The notes under the pieces are model-generated. The model was not told where the DNA came from and did not search any database. It worked only from the letters and a program-made list of their open reading frames with translations. From Bacteroidales bacterium UBA4347 (lineage in GTDB: Bacteria; Bacteroidota; Bacteroidia; Bacteroidales; P3), in NCBI GenBank assembly GCA_002394185.1, contig DGTB01000220.1:16746-26201 (forward strand): a stretch of 9,456 nucleotides of DNA. Direction: 5' to 3'. Numbering within the stretch: the stretch's first letter is position 1; every line of letters starts with the position of its first letter. The position numbers and the translations under genes are program-made. This document shows, in pieces, positions 1-6,506 of this stretch.

Positions 1-90
1 GGCTATGGCTACGGTTATGGCTATGGGTATGGCTACGGCGATGAAGAACGCAAGGAAGATAGCAAAGAAGAAGAAAACAACGAAAAATAA
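1..90 (+). CDS. C-terminal tail of a probable BY-kinase (Wzc-like polysaccharide export tyrosine autokinase), partial
   Basis: Frame 1 is open from the left edge to a TAA at 88-90 and gives 29 residues. They start with alternating Gly-Tyr (six tyrosines in GYGYGYGYGYGYG) and end in a charged tail (DEERKEDSKEEENNEK). Bacterial tyrosine kinases that control capsule or exopolysaccharide chain length carry a C-terminal tyrosine cluster that is autophosphorylated in trans, and in Bacteroidota this cluster is often a plain GY repeat. That is family knowledge; the kinase domain itself lies outside the window. Glycine codons vary (GGC, GGT, GGG), so the repeat seems to be kept at protein level. The alternative is another GY-rich surface or RNA-binding protein, which the acidic-basic tail does not exclude. 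The gene ends 22-34 bp before the OmpA-family gene on the same strand, so the two may be co-transcribed. Confidence 0.68.
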   Translation, partial: GYGYGYGYGYGYGDEERKEDSKEEENNEK

Positions 91-124
91 TATAAAATAC
101 TGATATATATACATGGATACAATT

Positions 125-1603
125 ATGAAAAGAGCAATAACTATTATCGCCCTACTGATTGTAAGCTCCACCAGCTTGTTCGCACAACGCTTCGAACGCA
201 AAGGCTTCGCCCTCGGCGCCGACCGCGACACGCTGCTCTACATCATCGCCTCCCCCTTCGACAACTGGTGGATCAACCTCGGCGGAGGTCTGCAGACTTT
301 CATCGGCAACGAAATCGAATCCTCGGCACGATGGAACAAACTGAACTACAACCTCAGCGCCGAGGTGGGAAAATGGATCATCCCCGACCTGGCAGTATCG
401 CTGCGACTGAACTTCATGAACGTCGACGGACAATCACGCTATCCGCTACAGCCCTTCATTGACTTCTCCGGTCTGACCACCCACGAAGAGGACGGCGTCA
501 ACTACTACGACTACCAACCCTTCCATGCCTACGCCATTTCGGTCATGGGCTTCGTCACCTTCGACTGGACCAACTTCTTCAACGGCTACGAAGCCGGACG
601 TCGTCGTCGCCTGCACTGGTTCACACCCATCGGCCTCGGCATGTCCATGCTCTTCGGCACCCAGGAGAACCCCAACGGCAGCTACGAGCTGGGCTCCTTC
701 CGCCGCAACTTCGAGCTGGCCTATTCCTTCCGCATAGGCGCCGAATACACCCTCTCCGAACACGTTGCCCTCAATGCCACAGCCGAACTCTTCGGTTCCG
801 AGTCCACCTGGGACTGGTCGCCCTACGACAACTCGCGCACCATCTTCGACATCATCCCCTCCATCAACGTCGCCGTCAAGTTCAACCTCTTCAAATCTGT
901 CACCAAGTACAATCCCTACACCCGCTCCTCCTCGCGCGAGAAAGTCAACCACGAGTTCCTTGCCTACGGCACACGCAACACCCTGCAGACCCTCAACGGC
1001 AAGATTGAGCACCTGAACCACCAGATCGACTCCATTGCAGACCGCACCGGCGAACGCGAACGCATCGACTCCGTCCGCATCGACTCGCTCCGCAACGAGC
1101 TTGCCAAGGCCATTGACGAACACGACCGCCTAATCAACGAAGGTGGCAGTGGCGGCGGCTACCCCGACCCGTTCCCACGCAACGTCATCGACGAGCTCCT
1201 CAACGCCAACGAAGTTCTCAACCTCCCGGCAGCCATTGTCTACTACCAACTCGACAAGTGGAATCTCGACTACAACGCCTCCAAGCGCCTCGAAGACTTC
1301 TACAAAGAGGCTCGCCAGCTGGACGACACCATTGAATTCTACATCATCGGCGCCGCTGACTCGGTCACCGGTAGCATACGTCACAACCAGTGGCTCTCCG
1401 AGCACCGCTCCAAAGCTGCCTTCGACAAGCTTGTCGAACTCGGCATGAGCGCCAACCAGCTCGTCCCCGTCTCCATCGGCGGCATCATGCACTACGACCC
1501 GAAGGAGAACAACCGTATGGCCCTCGTCATCCAGCGCACCCCCGTCACCGAGGAAATCGTTGAACGCTGGCTGCGCCAGAGCAAGGAAAGGCTGAGACAG
1601 TAA
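125..1603 (+). CDS. OmpA-family outer-membrane protein with N-terminal barrel, coiled coil and peptidoglycan-binding domain
   Basis: Probably links the outer membrane to peptidoglycan. An ATG at 113 would give 496 aa. I prefer the ATG at 125 (492 aa) because it starts the signal peptide cleanly (MKRAITIIALLIVSSTSLFA, cut before Gln). No Shine-Dalgarno decides between them. Numbering from 113: residues about 45-265 alternate aromatic and polar residues as in a transmembrane barrel; 285-343 form a heptad-like coiled coil containing the near-repeat ERIDSVRIDSLR; 344-355 are a Gly/Pro linker (GGSGGGYPDPFP); about 370-478 are an OmpA-like domain. In that domain Asp416 (GAAD) and Arg432 (in NQWLSEHR) sit where the family binds diaminopimelate. 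The last about 20 residues are charged and helical. Codons strongly favour C at the third position, which creates long antisense open frames. It follows the kinase tail and ends 25 bp before a terminator. Confidence 0.9.
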   Translation: MKRAITIIALLIVSSTSLFAQRFERKGFALGADRDTLLYIIASPFDNWWINLGGGLQTFIGNEIESSARWNKLNYNLSAEVGKWIIPDLAVSLRLNFMNVDGQSRYPLQPFIDFSGLTTHEEDGVNYYDYQPFHAYAISVMGFVTFDWTNFFNGYEAGRRRRLHWFTPIGLGMSMLFGTQENPNGSYELGSFRRNFELAYSFRIGAEYTLSEHVALNATAELFGSESTWDWSPYDNSRTIFDIIPSINVAVKFNLFKSVTKYNPYTRSSSREKVNHEFLAYGTRNTLQTLNGKIEHLNHQIDSIADRTGERERIDSVRIDSLRNELAKAIDEHDRLINEGGSGGGYPDPFPRNVIDELLNANEVLNLPAAIVYYQLDKWNLDYNASKRLEDFYKEARQLDDTIEFYIIGAADSVTGSIRHNQWLSEHRSKAAFDKLVELGMSANQLVPVSIGGIMHYDPKENNRMALVIQRTPVTEEIVERWLRQSKERLRQ

Positions 1604-1605
1604 AC

Positions 1606-1622
1606 CCACGGCCACGCCGTGG
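1606..1622 (+). other. Short hairpin just after the ompA-family stop codon
   Basis: CCACGGC (1606-1612) pairs with GCCGTGG (1616-1622) around a CAC loop, giving a 7-bp perfect stem 2 nt after the stop codon. It has no T-run and so is not a terminator alone. It stacks directly upstream of the real terminator and may protect the 3' end of the mRNA. That role is inference. Confidence 0.5.
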
Positions 1623-1628
1623 CACCAC

Positions 1629-1665
1629 AACGCCCCGCAGAACGCCACTGCGGGGCGTTTTTTTT
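1629..1665 (+). terminator. Intrinsic terminator of the ompA-family gene
   Basis: CGCCCCGCAG (1631-1640) pairs perfectly with CTGCGGGGCG (1648-1657) around a 7-nt loop. The AA at 1629-1630 can extend the stem with the first two T of an eight-T run (1658-1665). A GC-rich 10-bp stem followed by eight T is a textbook rho-independent terminator. It lies 25 bp after the stop codon and reads on the plus strand. Confidence 0.93.
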
Positions 1666-1677
1666 ACACGTATACCC

Positions 1678-1715
1678 CCTCTGTAGAGACGCGGCAGGCC
1701 GCGTCTCTACAGAGG
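1678..1715. repeat. Perfect 17-bp inverted repeat, REP/MITE-like palindrome
   Basis: The arm at 1678-1694 (core CTGTAGAGACGCGG) is the exact reverse complement of 1699-1715, with a 4-nt CAGG loop. No T-run follows, so it is not a normal terminator, and a strong terminator already ends 13 bp earlier. A long perfect palindrome with a tiny loop in a convergent intergenic gap is the usual setting of dispersed REP-like elements. I recall similar GTAGAGACGCG palindromes as multi-copy intergenic elements in other bacteria, but copy number cannot be seen in this window. Confidence 0.7.
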
Positions 1716-1761
1716 AAAACAGACTCTTGACATTTTATCCTTTTCCACACCTTCCCTTACC

Positions 1762-1843
1762 CCTATCATCACCCTACCAAAACCTACTTTGGTAGGAGAT
1801 GGTAAGGAGTTGGTAAGGACATGGTAAGGCGGTGGTAAGGACA
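1762..1843. repeat. Tandem 10-11-bp repeats that switch orientation (CCTANC units, then TGGTAAGG units)
   Basis: Right half: five consecutive units begin at 1790, 1800, 1811, 1822 and 1833. They are TGGTAGGAGA, TGGTAAGGAGT, TGGTAAGGACA, TGGTAAGGCGG and TGGTAAGGACA. The first is 10 bp long and the other four are 11 bp. Left half: CCTATC or CCTAC-type units start at 1762, 1773 and 1783, which is the same motif on the other strand at the same spacing. The junction forms an inverted repeat, CCTACCAAA (1773-1781) with TTTGGTAGG (1788-1796). Frequent TAA triplets and the lack of any open frame exclude coding. The 11-bp period puts every unit on about the same face of the helix. Function is unknown. 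Confidence 0.75.
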
Positions 1844-1893
1844 TCACCGTTGAGAATCAGCTGTTTGTACAGAAACGACTTTTTGCCAAATAA

Positions 1894-1934
1894 AAAGAGC
1901 CGGAGAGAAGCATTTTGCCTCTCTCCGGCTCTTT
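1894..1934 (-). terminator. Bidirectional intrinsic terminator ending the bamA-ompH operon
   Basis: AAAGAGCCGGAGAGA (1894-1908) pairs perfectly over 15 bp with 1920-1934, around an 11-nt loop. On the minus strand the stem is followed by TTTTTATTT (complement of 1888-1896). On the plus strand it is followed by a TTTGTTTTA run. It starts 22 bp past the stop codon of the last operon gene, so its main job is probably to end the minus-strand transcript, with a back-up role for the convergent gene. Confidence 0.9.
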
Positions 1935-1956
1935 GTTTTAGGTAAGGTCGAAGGGG

Positions 1957-2469
1957 TTATTTCAGACCCAGTTTCTTCTTGACCATGGGCATAATGTCGT
2001 CGCTGTCCTGCGAATAGAGAACGGCAGCGGTGCCGGAATCGAGGATGTAGGTGTAGCCACCCTCGGCAGCCACATCGCTGATGGCCTTCTTGGCGCGGTC
2101 AATGATGGGTTTGAGCAAATCCTGCTCACGCTGCTGAAGCTGCTTCTGGGCGTTCTCCTGGAACTCCTGGATGCGGGTGCCCATGTCCTGCAGCTCGCGC
2201 TGTTTGGTGTTGCGGATGAGCTCGGTCCAGCCAGACTGCTTCTCCATGTACTCGTTGTAGCGTTTCTCCATCTCAGCCTGCATGGATTTGAGCTGTTCCT
2301 CGAGGCCAGCCACCTCGGACTGGAGCACGGTCTGGGCCGAGTCGCGGCCAGGCATGATCTGCATCAGGTCGTTGGAGTTGATGTGGCCGAGCTTGATCTT
2401 CTGCTGGGCCATGGCGCTGCCGCTGAAGACAAAGAGGCAGGCGACAATTGCAATTAAAGCTTTTTTCAT
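1957..2469 (-). CDS. OmpH/Skp-family periplasmic chaperone (second copy, last gene of operon)
   Basis: Skp/OmpH proteins are trimeric periplasmic chaperones whose coiled-coil arms hold unfolded outer-membrane proteins for delivery to BamA. An ATG at 2493 would give 178 aa. I prefer the ATG at 2469 (170 aa) because it begins a canonical signal peptide (MKKALIAIVACLFVFSGSAMA, cut before Gln); the longer form adds only MKLIKIQQ. After cleavage, the beta strand IKLGHINSNDLM leads into a Glu/Gln/Lys-rich coiled coil (about residues 50-130), and the chain returns to strands (YTYILD, AVLYS) near the end. Length is close to E. coli Skp (161 aa). The first in-frame ATG is 3 nt after the upstream ompH stop and the preferred one 27 nt after it, so the genes are co-transcribed. 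Confidence 0.92.
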   Translation of the reverse strand: MKKALIAIVACLFVFSGSAMAQQKIKLGHINSNDLMQIMPGRDSAQTVLQSEVAGLEEQLKSMQAEMEKRYNEYMEKQSGWTELIRNTKQRELQDMGTRIQEFQENAQKQLQQREQDLLKPIIDRAKKAISDVAAEGGYTYILDSGTAAVLYSQDSDDIMPMVKKKLGLK

Positions 2470-2496
2470 CTGTTGAATTTTTATTAGTTTCATTAA

Positions 2497-3138
2497 TTAT
2501 TTCTTTGTATCACGCCCCCTGGAGAGACCTGTGGAGCGATCGGTGTCGCGCTGGCGCAGCTCGGGATTGGTGGGTTTCTTCTTGCCCCCCTCAGGTTCGG
2601 CAGAAGCCGCAGAGCTTCCCGGCTTGTAGCCAAGCGATTCAAGTACATCGTCGCTGATGTCGTACTTCTTGTTGGCAAAGAGTACGGCGGGGCTGCCGGC
2701 CTTGTCGAACACCATGCCGTAGTTCTTCTCCTGGGCAATGCGCTCAATGGCGGCATAGACACGGTCCTGCACCGGTTTCAGCAGCTCGGCGCGCTTCTTG
2801 TCGAGGTCGCCGCCGGGGCCGAAGCGCTGCTGCTGCAGGGCACGCACTTCTTGCTCCTTGGACTTGATCTCCTCCTGACGGCGCTTCTTCAGGTTCTCGG
2901 GCAGCAGATAGCTCTCCTGCTCGTATTCGAAGCAGAGGTTCTCGAGTTCCGACTGCTTCTCGGCAAGCTCGGCCGTCCAGTCCTCGACGTATTTGTCGAG
3001 GCGCTTCTGGGCATTGGCATAGTCGGGGATGCTGCGCAGCACATAGTCTGTATTGACGCAGGCATACTTCTGCTGCGCCATGGCAGGCATGGCAGCGAGC
3101 AGCAAAGCCGAGAGGAGGATGAGTATTTTGGTTTTCAT
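2497..3138 (-). CDS. OmpH/Skp-family periplasmic chaperone (first copy) with extended basic C-terminal tail
   Basis: Probably a periplasmic holdase for outer-membrane proteins. The start at 3138 gives a clear signal peptide (MKTKILILLSALLLAAMPAMA, cut before QQKYA). The Skp fold is visible: strand YACVNTDYVL, then a long Glu/Lys/Gln-rich coiled coil (about residues 45-140), then closing strands (YGMVFD, AVLFAN) and DISDDVLESLGYKP. At 213 aa it is longer than its neighbour. The excess is a low-complexity Ser/Ala/Gly, Lys and Arg-rich tail from about residue 173 to the end (including EGGKKKPTNPELRQRD and RGRDTKK) that looks disordered. The two ompH proteins share architecture but little sequence, so this is an old duplication. 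It begins 6 nt after the bamA stop codon. Confidence 0.92.
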   Translation of the reverse strand: MKTKILILLSALLLAAMPAMAQQKYACVNTDYVLRSIPDYANAQKRLDKYVEDWTAELAEKQSELENLCFEYEQESYLLPENLKKRRQEEIKSKEQEVRALQQQRFGPGGDLDKKRAELLKPVQDRVYAAIERIAQEKNYGMVFDKAGSPAVLFANKKYDISDDVLESLGYKPGSSAASAEPEGGKKKPTNPELRQRDTDRSTGLSRGRDTKK

Positions 3139-3144
3139 ATCTTG

Positions 3145-5676
3145 TTAGTCGAGACTTTGACCAATGGAGAAGTGGAACTGGCTGCCGCCGGTCATACCGT
3201 CGAAGCCGTAGCCCCAGTCGACGCCGATGAGGCCGAGCATGGGCAGGTAGAGACGCACGCCGAGGCCGGCGGAATTGTACATCTTGAAGGGCTGGAACTC
3301 CGAGAGTTCACTCCAGCAGTTGCCGCCCTCGAGGAAACCGAGCACCCAGATGGTGGCGCTACCACTCTCGACTATGGGCTGACGCAGTTCGATAGTGAAT
3401 CTATCAAACACTGAGCCGCCACCGTCGGGAGTCAGCGAGTTGTTCTCGTAGCCTCGCAGGGGGATGACCTCGCGGCCATCGAGCACCCACGACGAGAGGC
3501 CGTCGCCACCCAGATAGTAGCGGCCAAAGGGAGCCAGACCGATGTCCTTGTTGTAGTAGCTCATCCAGCCGAAGCGGAAACGCGTGCTGAGCACCACGTC
3601 GCCCACCAGGTTGAGGAACCAGGAGCCGCGGAAGTTAATCTTATAGTATTCCACCCACTTGAACTTCTCCTCTGCCGTGGCAGTGGAATAGTCCTTGCCT
3701 GTGAACAGCGAGAAGGGCGGAGTAAGATAGGCGCTGAGCGAAATCTCGGAGCCGCTGCGGGTATAGAAGGGCGAGTCGAAGGAGTTGCGCGAAACAGTAA
3801 AGGCATACGAAATATCGTTTGACGATCCATCTGCGAAGAGACCCGCAGCCAAACTATTGTAATTGTTGAGGATGTAATGCTTGTAGGTGATTCCATGGGA
3901 GACGATAAAGTAATCGTCGGGCCACTTCAGTCGCTTGGAGAAACTTACGCCGGCACCGGTAATCTGAAGGCTATAGAAGTTCTCATCGCTCTGGCGAACC
4001 CAGAGACCGTTGCTCAAGTAGTTGTGGTAGACCTGTCCGGTAAGTGACTGGGCGCGGTGGCCGCCAAGCCAAGGCTCTGTGAAGCCGGCACTGATAGAAT
4101 AGTAGGAACTGCCATTGGTTGTAGCGTTGAGCGAAAGCTTCTGGCCGTCGCCGGCGGGCAGGGGCACCCAAGCATCCTTCTTGAAGATATTGCGCACACT
4201 GAAGTTATTGAGCTGTATTCCCACCTGGCCGATAAACATGCCAGAACCATAACCGCCCTGGAGATTCAGCTGGCTGGTGGAACCCTCCTTCACATGATAG
4301 ACAATGTCCACCGTGCCATCCTTGGGGTTGGGGCGCGGCTCGGGGTTCACAGACTGCTCTTCGAAGAACTTGAGGTTCAACAATTCGCGGTAGCTGCGCA
4401 TCAAAGCCTCGCGGCTGAAGAGGTCACCCGGACGGGTATGCAGCTCGCGCATAATAACCTTGTCGTTGGTAATGGTGTTGCCTTCGACGGAGACATTGCG
4501 GATTCGGGCCTGCTGACCCTCGACGATGCGCACCTCTATGTCAATGCTGTCGTTTTCCACCGCAACCTCCACAGGCACCGCGCGGAAGAAAAGGTAACCA
4601 TTGTCCATATAGAGAGATGACACATCCGTACCCGACGGGTTGTATTTCAGATTCTCTTCCAGAAGGCTCTTATTGTAGGGGTCGCCCTTGGAGATACGCA
4701 GTGAGCGGCGCAGCACCTCGTCGGAATAGACGGTGTTGCCCGAGAAGGTGATGTTACGGAAATAAAACTTCTTGCCTTCATGAATCTGCACCTTCACTCT
4801 CAAGCGGTCCTGATCCTTGTTTTTCAGTTCTGCTTCAGGCACATCCCACACCGTATCCATCACAATACGGGCATCGCGGTAACCCTCTTCGTTGTAGTAG
4901 GCAATAATGCCTTCCAGGTCCTCGCGGAAGTCATTCTCCATATAGCGCGACTTTTTCCAGAAGACCTTCTTCCAGAAACGCAGGCTCTTGCGGAAGTTCA
5001 CGTCGCGGGTCTTCTGCATCTTTCCCTGGAGGGTGATGTCGGAAACCTCCTTGTTGCCTTCGAAAATGAGGGAATCAATCTTCACCTTTTTGCCACGCTT
5101 GACATTGAAGGTGACGATAAGGCGGCCACTGGTGTCGGTCTCGGTGGTAGGCGTCACCTCCGTACGGGTATAGCCCTTGTCGATGAAGTAGCTCTTAATC
5201 TTGTTCGACGAGGTGCGCAGCATGTTCTCCGTCACCACATCGCCGGTGGCAATCTGCATTTCTTCGCGAAGCTTCTTGTCCTCGCCTTTCTTCACGCCGG
5301 TGAAGGCAAACTTCAACATGCGGGGACGCTCTTGCAGCACAATGGTGAGGAACACCAGGTTACCCTGTATACGGTTCACTCGTATCTGCACATCGTCGAA
5401 CATACCTTGTTTCCAGAGGTTTTCGATGGCGCCCGAAATCTTGTCTCCGGGAATACGCACCTGGTCGCCCACCTGGAGGCCGGCCACCAACTGCACCACA
5501 CGGGTGTCAAAGTTCTCTGCACCCTCGAAAGAAATGCCTCCAATTTCGTATGTCTTAGGAGTGAGATAGTCAAAGTCGTATTCGTTGCCACCGCCCACAA
5601 CCACCTGAGCATGAGCCATAAATGGCATCACCGTCAGGATGAGGGCAAGCAGCAGTAGTTTCGCGTTCTGTTTCAT
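3145..5676 (-). CDS. bamA: Outer-membrane protein assembly factor BamA (Omp85 family)
   Basis: Core of the outer-membrane protein insertion machine. The frame also opens at a TTG at 5679, but the ATG at 5676 is the better start (843 aa; E. coli BamA is about 810). A signal peptide (KLLLLALILTVMPFMAHA, cut before Gln) precedes five POTRA domains at about 44-117, 121-195, 198-302, 305-389 and 391-465. POTRA3 carries an Arg/Lys/aromatic insertion (FRKSLRFWKKVFWKKSRY, about 229-246). A 16-strand-type barrel fills about 470-843, with the loop-6 motif as LRGYE near residue 741 in place of the usual VRGF. The last strand reads QFHFSIG and is followed by QSLD, so the chain does not end in the usual Phe or Trp. 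The neighbours are uppS upstream, across an AT-rich gap, and two ompH genes downstream. Confidence 0.97.
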   Translation of the reverse strand: MKQNAKLLLLALILTVMPFMAHAQVVVGGGNEYDFDYLTPKTYEIGGISFEGAENFDTRVVQLVAGLQVGDQVRIPGDKISGAIENLWKQGMFDDVQIRVNRIQGNLVFLTIVLQERPRMLKFAFTGVKKGEDKKLREEMQIATGDVVTENMLRTSSNKIKSYFIDKGYTRTEVTPTTETDTSGRLIVTFNVKRGKKVKIDSLIFEGNKEVSDITLQGKMQKTRDVNFRKSLRFWKKVFWKKSRYMENDFREDLEGIIAYYNEEGYRDARIVMDTVWDVPEAELKNKDQDRLRVKVQIHEGKKFYFRNITFSGNTVYSDEVLRRSLRISKGDPYNKSLLEENLKYNPSGTDVSSLYMDNGYLFFRAVPVEVAVENDSIDIEVRIVEGQQARIRNVSVEGNTITNDKVIMRELHTRPGDLFSREALMRSYRELLNLKFFEEQSVNPEPRPNPKDGTVDIVYHVKEGSTSQLNLQGGYGSGMFIGQVGIQLNNFSVRNIFKKDAWVPLPAGDGQKLSLNATTNGSSYYSISAGFTEPWLGGHRAQSLTGQVYHNYLSNGLWVRQSDENFYSLQITGAGVSFSKRLKWPDDYFIVSHGITYKHYILNNYNSLAAGLFADGSSNDISYAFTVSRNSFDSPFYTRSGSEISLSAYLTPPFSLFTGKDYSTATAEEKFKWVEYYKINFRGSWFLNLVGDVVLSTRFRFGWMSYYNKDIGLAPFGRYYLGGDGLSSWVLDGREVIPLRGYENNSLTPDGGGSVFDRFTIELRQPIVESGSATIWVLGFLEGGNCWSELSEFQPFKMYNSAGLGVRLYLPMLGLIGVDWGYGFDGMTGGSQFHFSIGQSLD

Positions 5677-5756
5677 CAAAATTTACACTTAATCTATATA
5701 ATAACTCACTTCTGTATAAATTATTATATTTAAGTACTGAAATTTTCAAAAAAATT
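5677..5756 (-). promoter_or_regulatory. AT-rich uppS-bamA gap, possible internal promoter or mRNA site
   Basis: This is the only sizeable gap in the operon (about 80 bp) and is far more AT-rich than the flanking genes. Read on the minus strand it has a TATAATAA-like segment about 18 nt after a TTTG, which is loosely compatible with a Bacteroidota sigma-70 promoter (TTTG near -33, TAnnTTTG near -7), but there is no full TAnnTTTG at the right place. At its uppS end, TGAAATTTT (5738-5746) and AAAATTTCA (5751-5759) form a 9-bp AT-only inverted repeat that overlaps the uppS stop codon. A separate bamA promoter is inference only. Confidence 0.35.
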
Positions 5757-6494
5757 TCATTTCCCGGCTTCTATTTGTGCTTCCGTCTTGCCGAAACGGC
5801 GCTGACGGCGCTGATACTCAAGCACTGCATCGCACAAGTGCTCTTGACGGAAGTCGGGCCACAAAAGGTCTGTGAAATAGAATTCGGTGTAGGCCATCTG
5901 CCAGAGCAGGAAGTTGCTCACGCGCAGTTCTCCGCCGGTACGGATGAGAAGGTCGGGGTCGGGAAACTCGCTCGTACATAGGTAGCGGCGCAGGGTCTCC
6001 TCGTCCACACTGGCGGGGTCGAGCCGTTCGGCGCATATCTTTTTCAGCGCCTGGGCAATCTCCCATCGCGAACTATAGCTGAGTGCCAGGATGAGTGTCA
6101 TGGCCGTGTTGCCTGACGTCTCCTCCATGCACTTCTCCATCATCGTGCGCGAGCGCTCAGGCAGTCGCTGCAGGTCGCCGATCATGGTCAGCCTGACATT
6201 GTTCTTCATCAGGGTTTCCGTCTCGTCGAGCACAGCCTTGACCAACAGCTCCATCAGCCCGTCGACTTCCGCTTGCGGACGGTTCCAGTTTTCGGTGCTG
6301 AAAGTATAGAGGGTCATATACTTAACGCCCAGCCTCACACCCCCTTCCACCGTCTGGCGCACCGCTGTCAGGGCGCTCTGGTGGCCGAAGAGGCGTTCGT
6401 GCTGCTGCTTCATGGCCCAGCGTCCGTTGCCGTCCATGATGATAGCCACATGCTGTGGCACTCGCGTTTTGTCTATCTCGTCTATTGTTGCCAT
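5757..6494 (-). CDS. uppS: Isoprenyl transferase / undecaprenyl diphosphate synthase (cis-prenyltransferase)
   Basis: Condenses isopentenyl diphosphate onto farnesyl diphosphate to make the C55-type lipid carrier used for peptidoglycan and surface glycans; it acts at the cytoplasmic membrane face. All family signatures are present: HVAIIMDGNGRWA with catalytic Asp21, FGH at 36-38, TLYTFSTENWNRP at 61-73, and DLLIRTGGELRVSNFLLWQ (181-199) with Arg185, Arg191 and Ser193 for diphosphate binding. Glu204 (AYTEFYFTDLLWPDF) is the Mg-binding acidic residue. At 245 aa the length is normal (E. coli 253). ALSYSSRWEI replaces the E. coli NYGGRWDI, a variant I associate with Bacteroidota. It starts 12 nt after the DUF6089 stop codon, and the polyprenyl length cannot be told from sequence. 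Confidence 0.97.
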   Translation of the reverse strand: MATIDEIDKTRVPQHVAIIMDGNGRWAMKQQHERLFGHQSALTAVRQTVEGGVRLGVKYMTLYTFSTENWNRPQAEVDGLMELLVKAVLDETETLMKNNVRLTMIGDLQRLPERSRTMMEKCMEETSGNTAMTLILALSYSSRWEIAQALKKICAERLDPASVDEETLRRYLCTSEFPDPDLLIRTGGELRVSNFLLWQMAYTEFYFTDLLWPDFRQEHLCDAVLEYQRRQRRFGKTEAQIEAGK

Positions 6495-6506
6495 GTCTGT
6501 ATTATG

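Noticed and set aside
446..1648. Two long minus-strand open frames (225 and 172 codons) opposite the OmpA-family gene
   Set aside because: The sense gene strongly favours C in the third position, which removes stops on the opposite strand. The products are Gly/Val/Glu-rich without motifs.
1728..1733. TTGACA resembling a -35 element
   Set aside because: No -10 element follows at a suitable distance, no gene starts downstream on that strand, and Bacteroidota promoters use a different consensus.
1741..1749. DnaA-box-like TTTTCCACA next to the repeat block, suggesting an origin
   Set aside because: It is a single match to TTWTNCACA, expected by chance about once in 16 kb over both strands. There is no cluster of boxes, no dnaA or other replication gene, and no AT-rich unwinding region.
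1957..3138. Two ompH genes as a recent tandem duplication or frameshifted single gene
   Set aside because: Each has its own signal peptide, full Skp layout and stop codon, and the sequences differ widely. Paired ompH genes after bamA are normal in Bacteroidales.
4780..5658. Plus-strand open frame of 292 codons
   Set aside because: It is fully antisense to the POTRA region of bamA, which is unmistakable. The translation is His/Leu-rich and matches no family.
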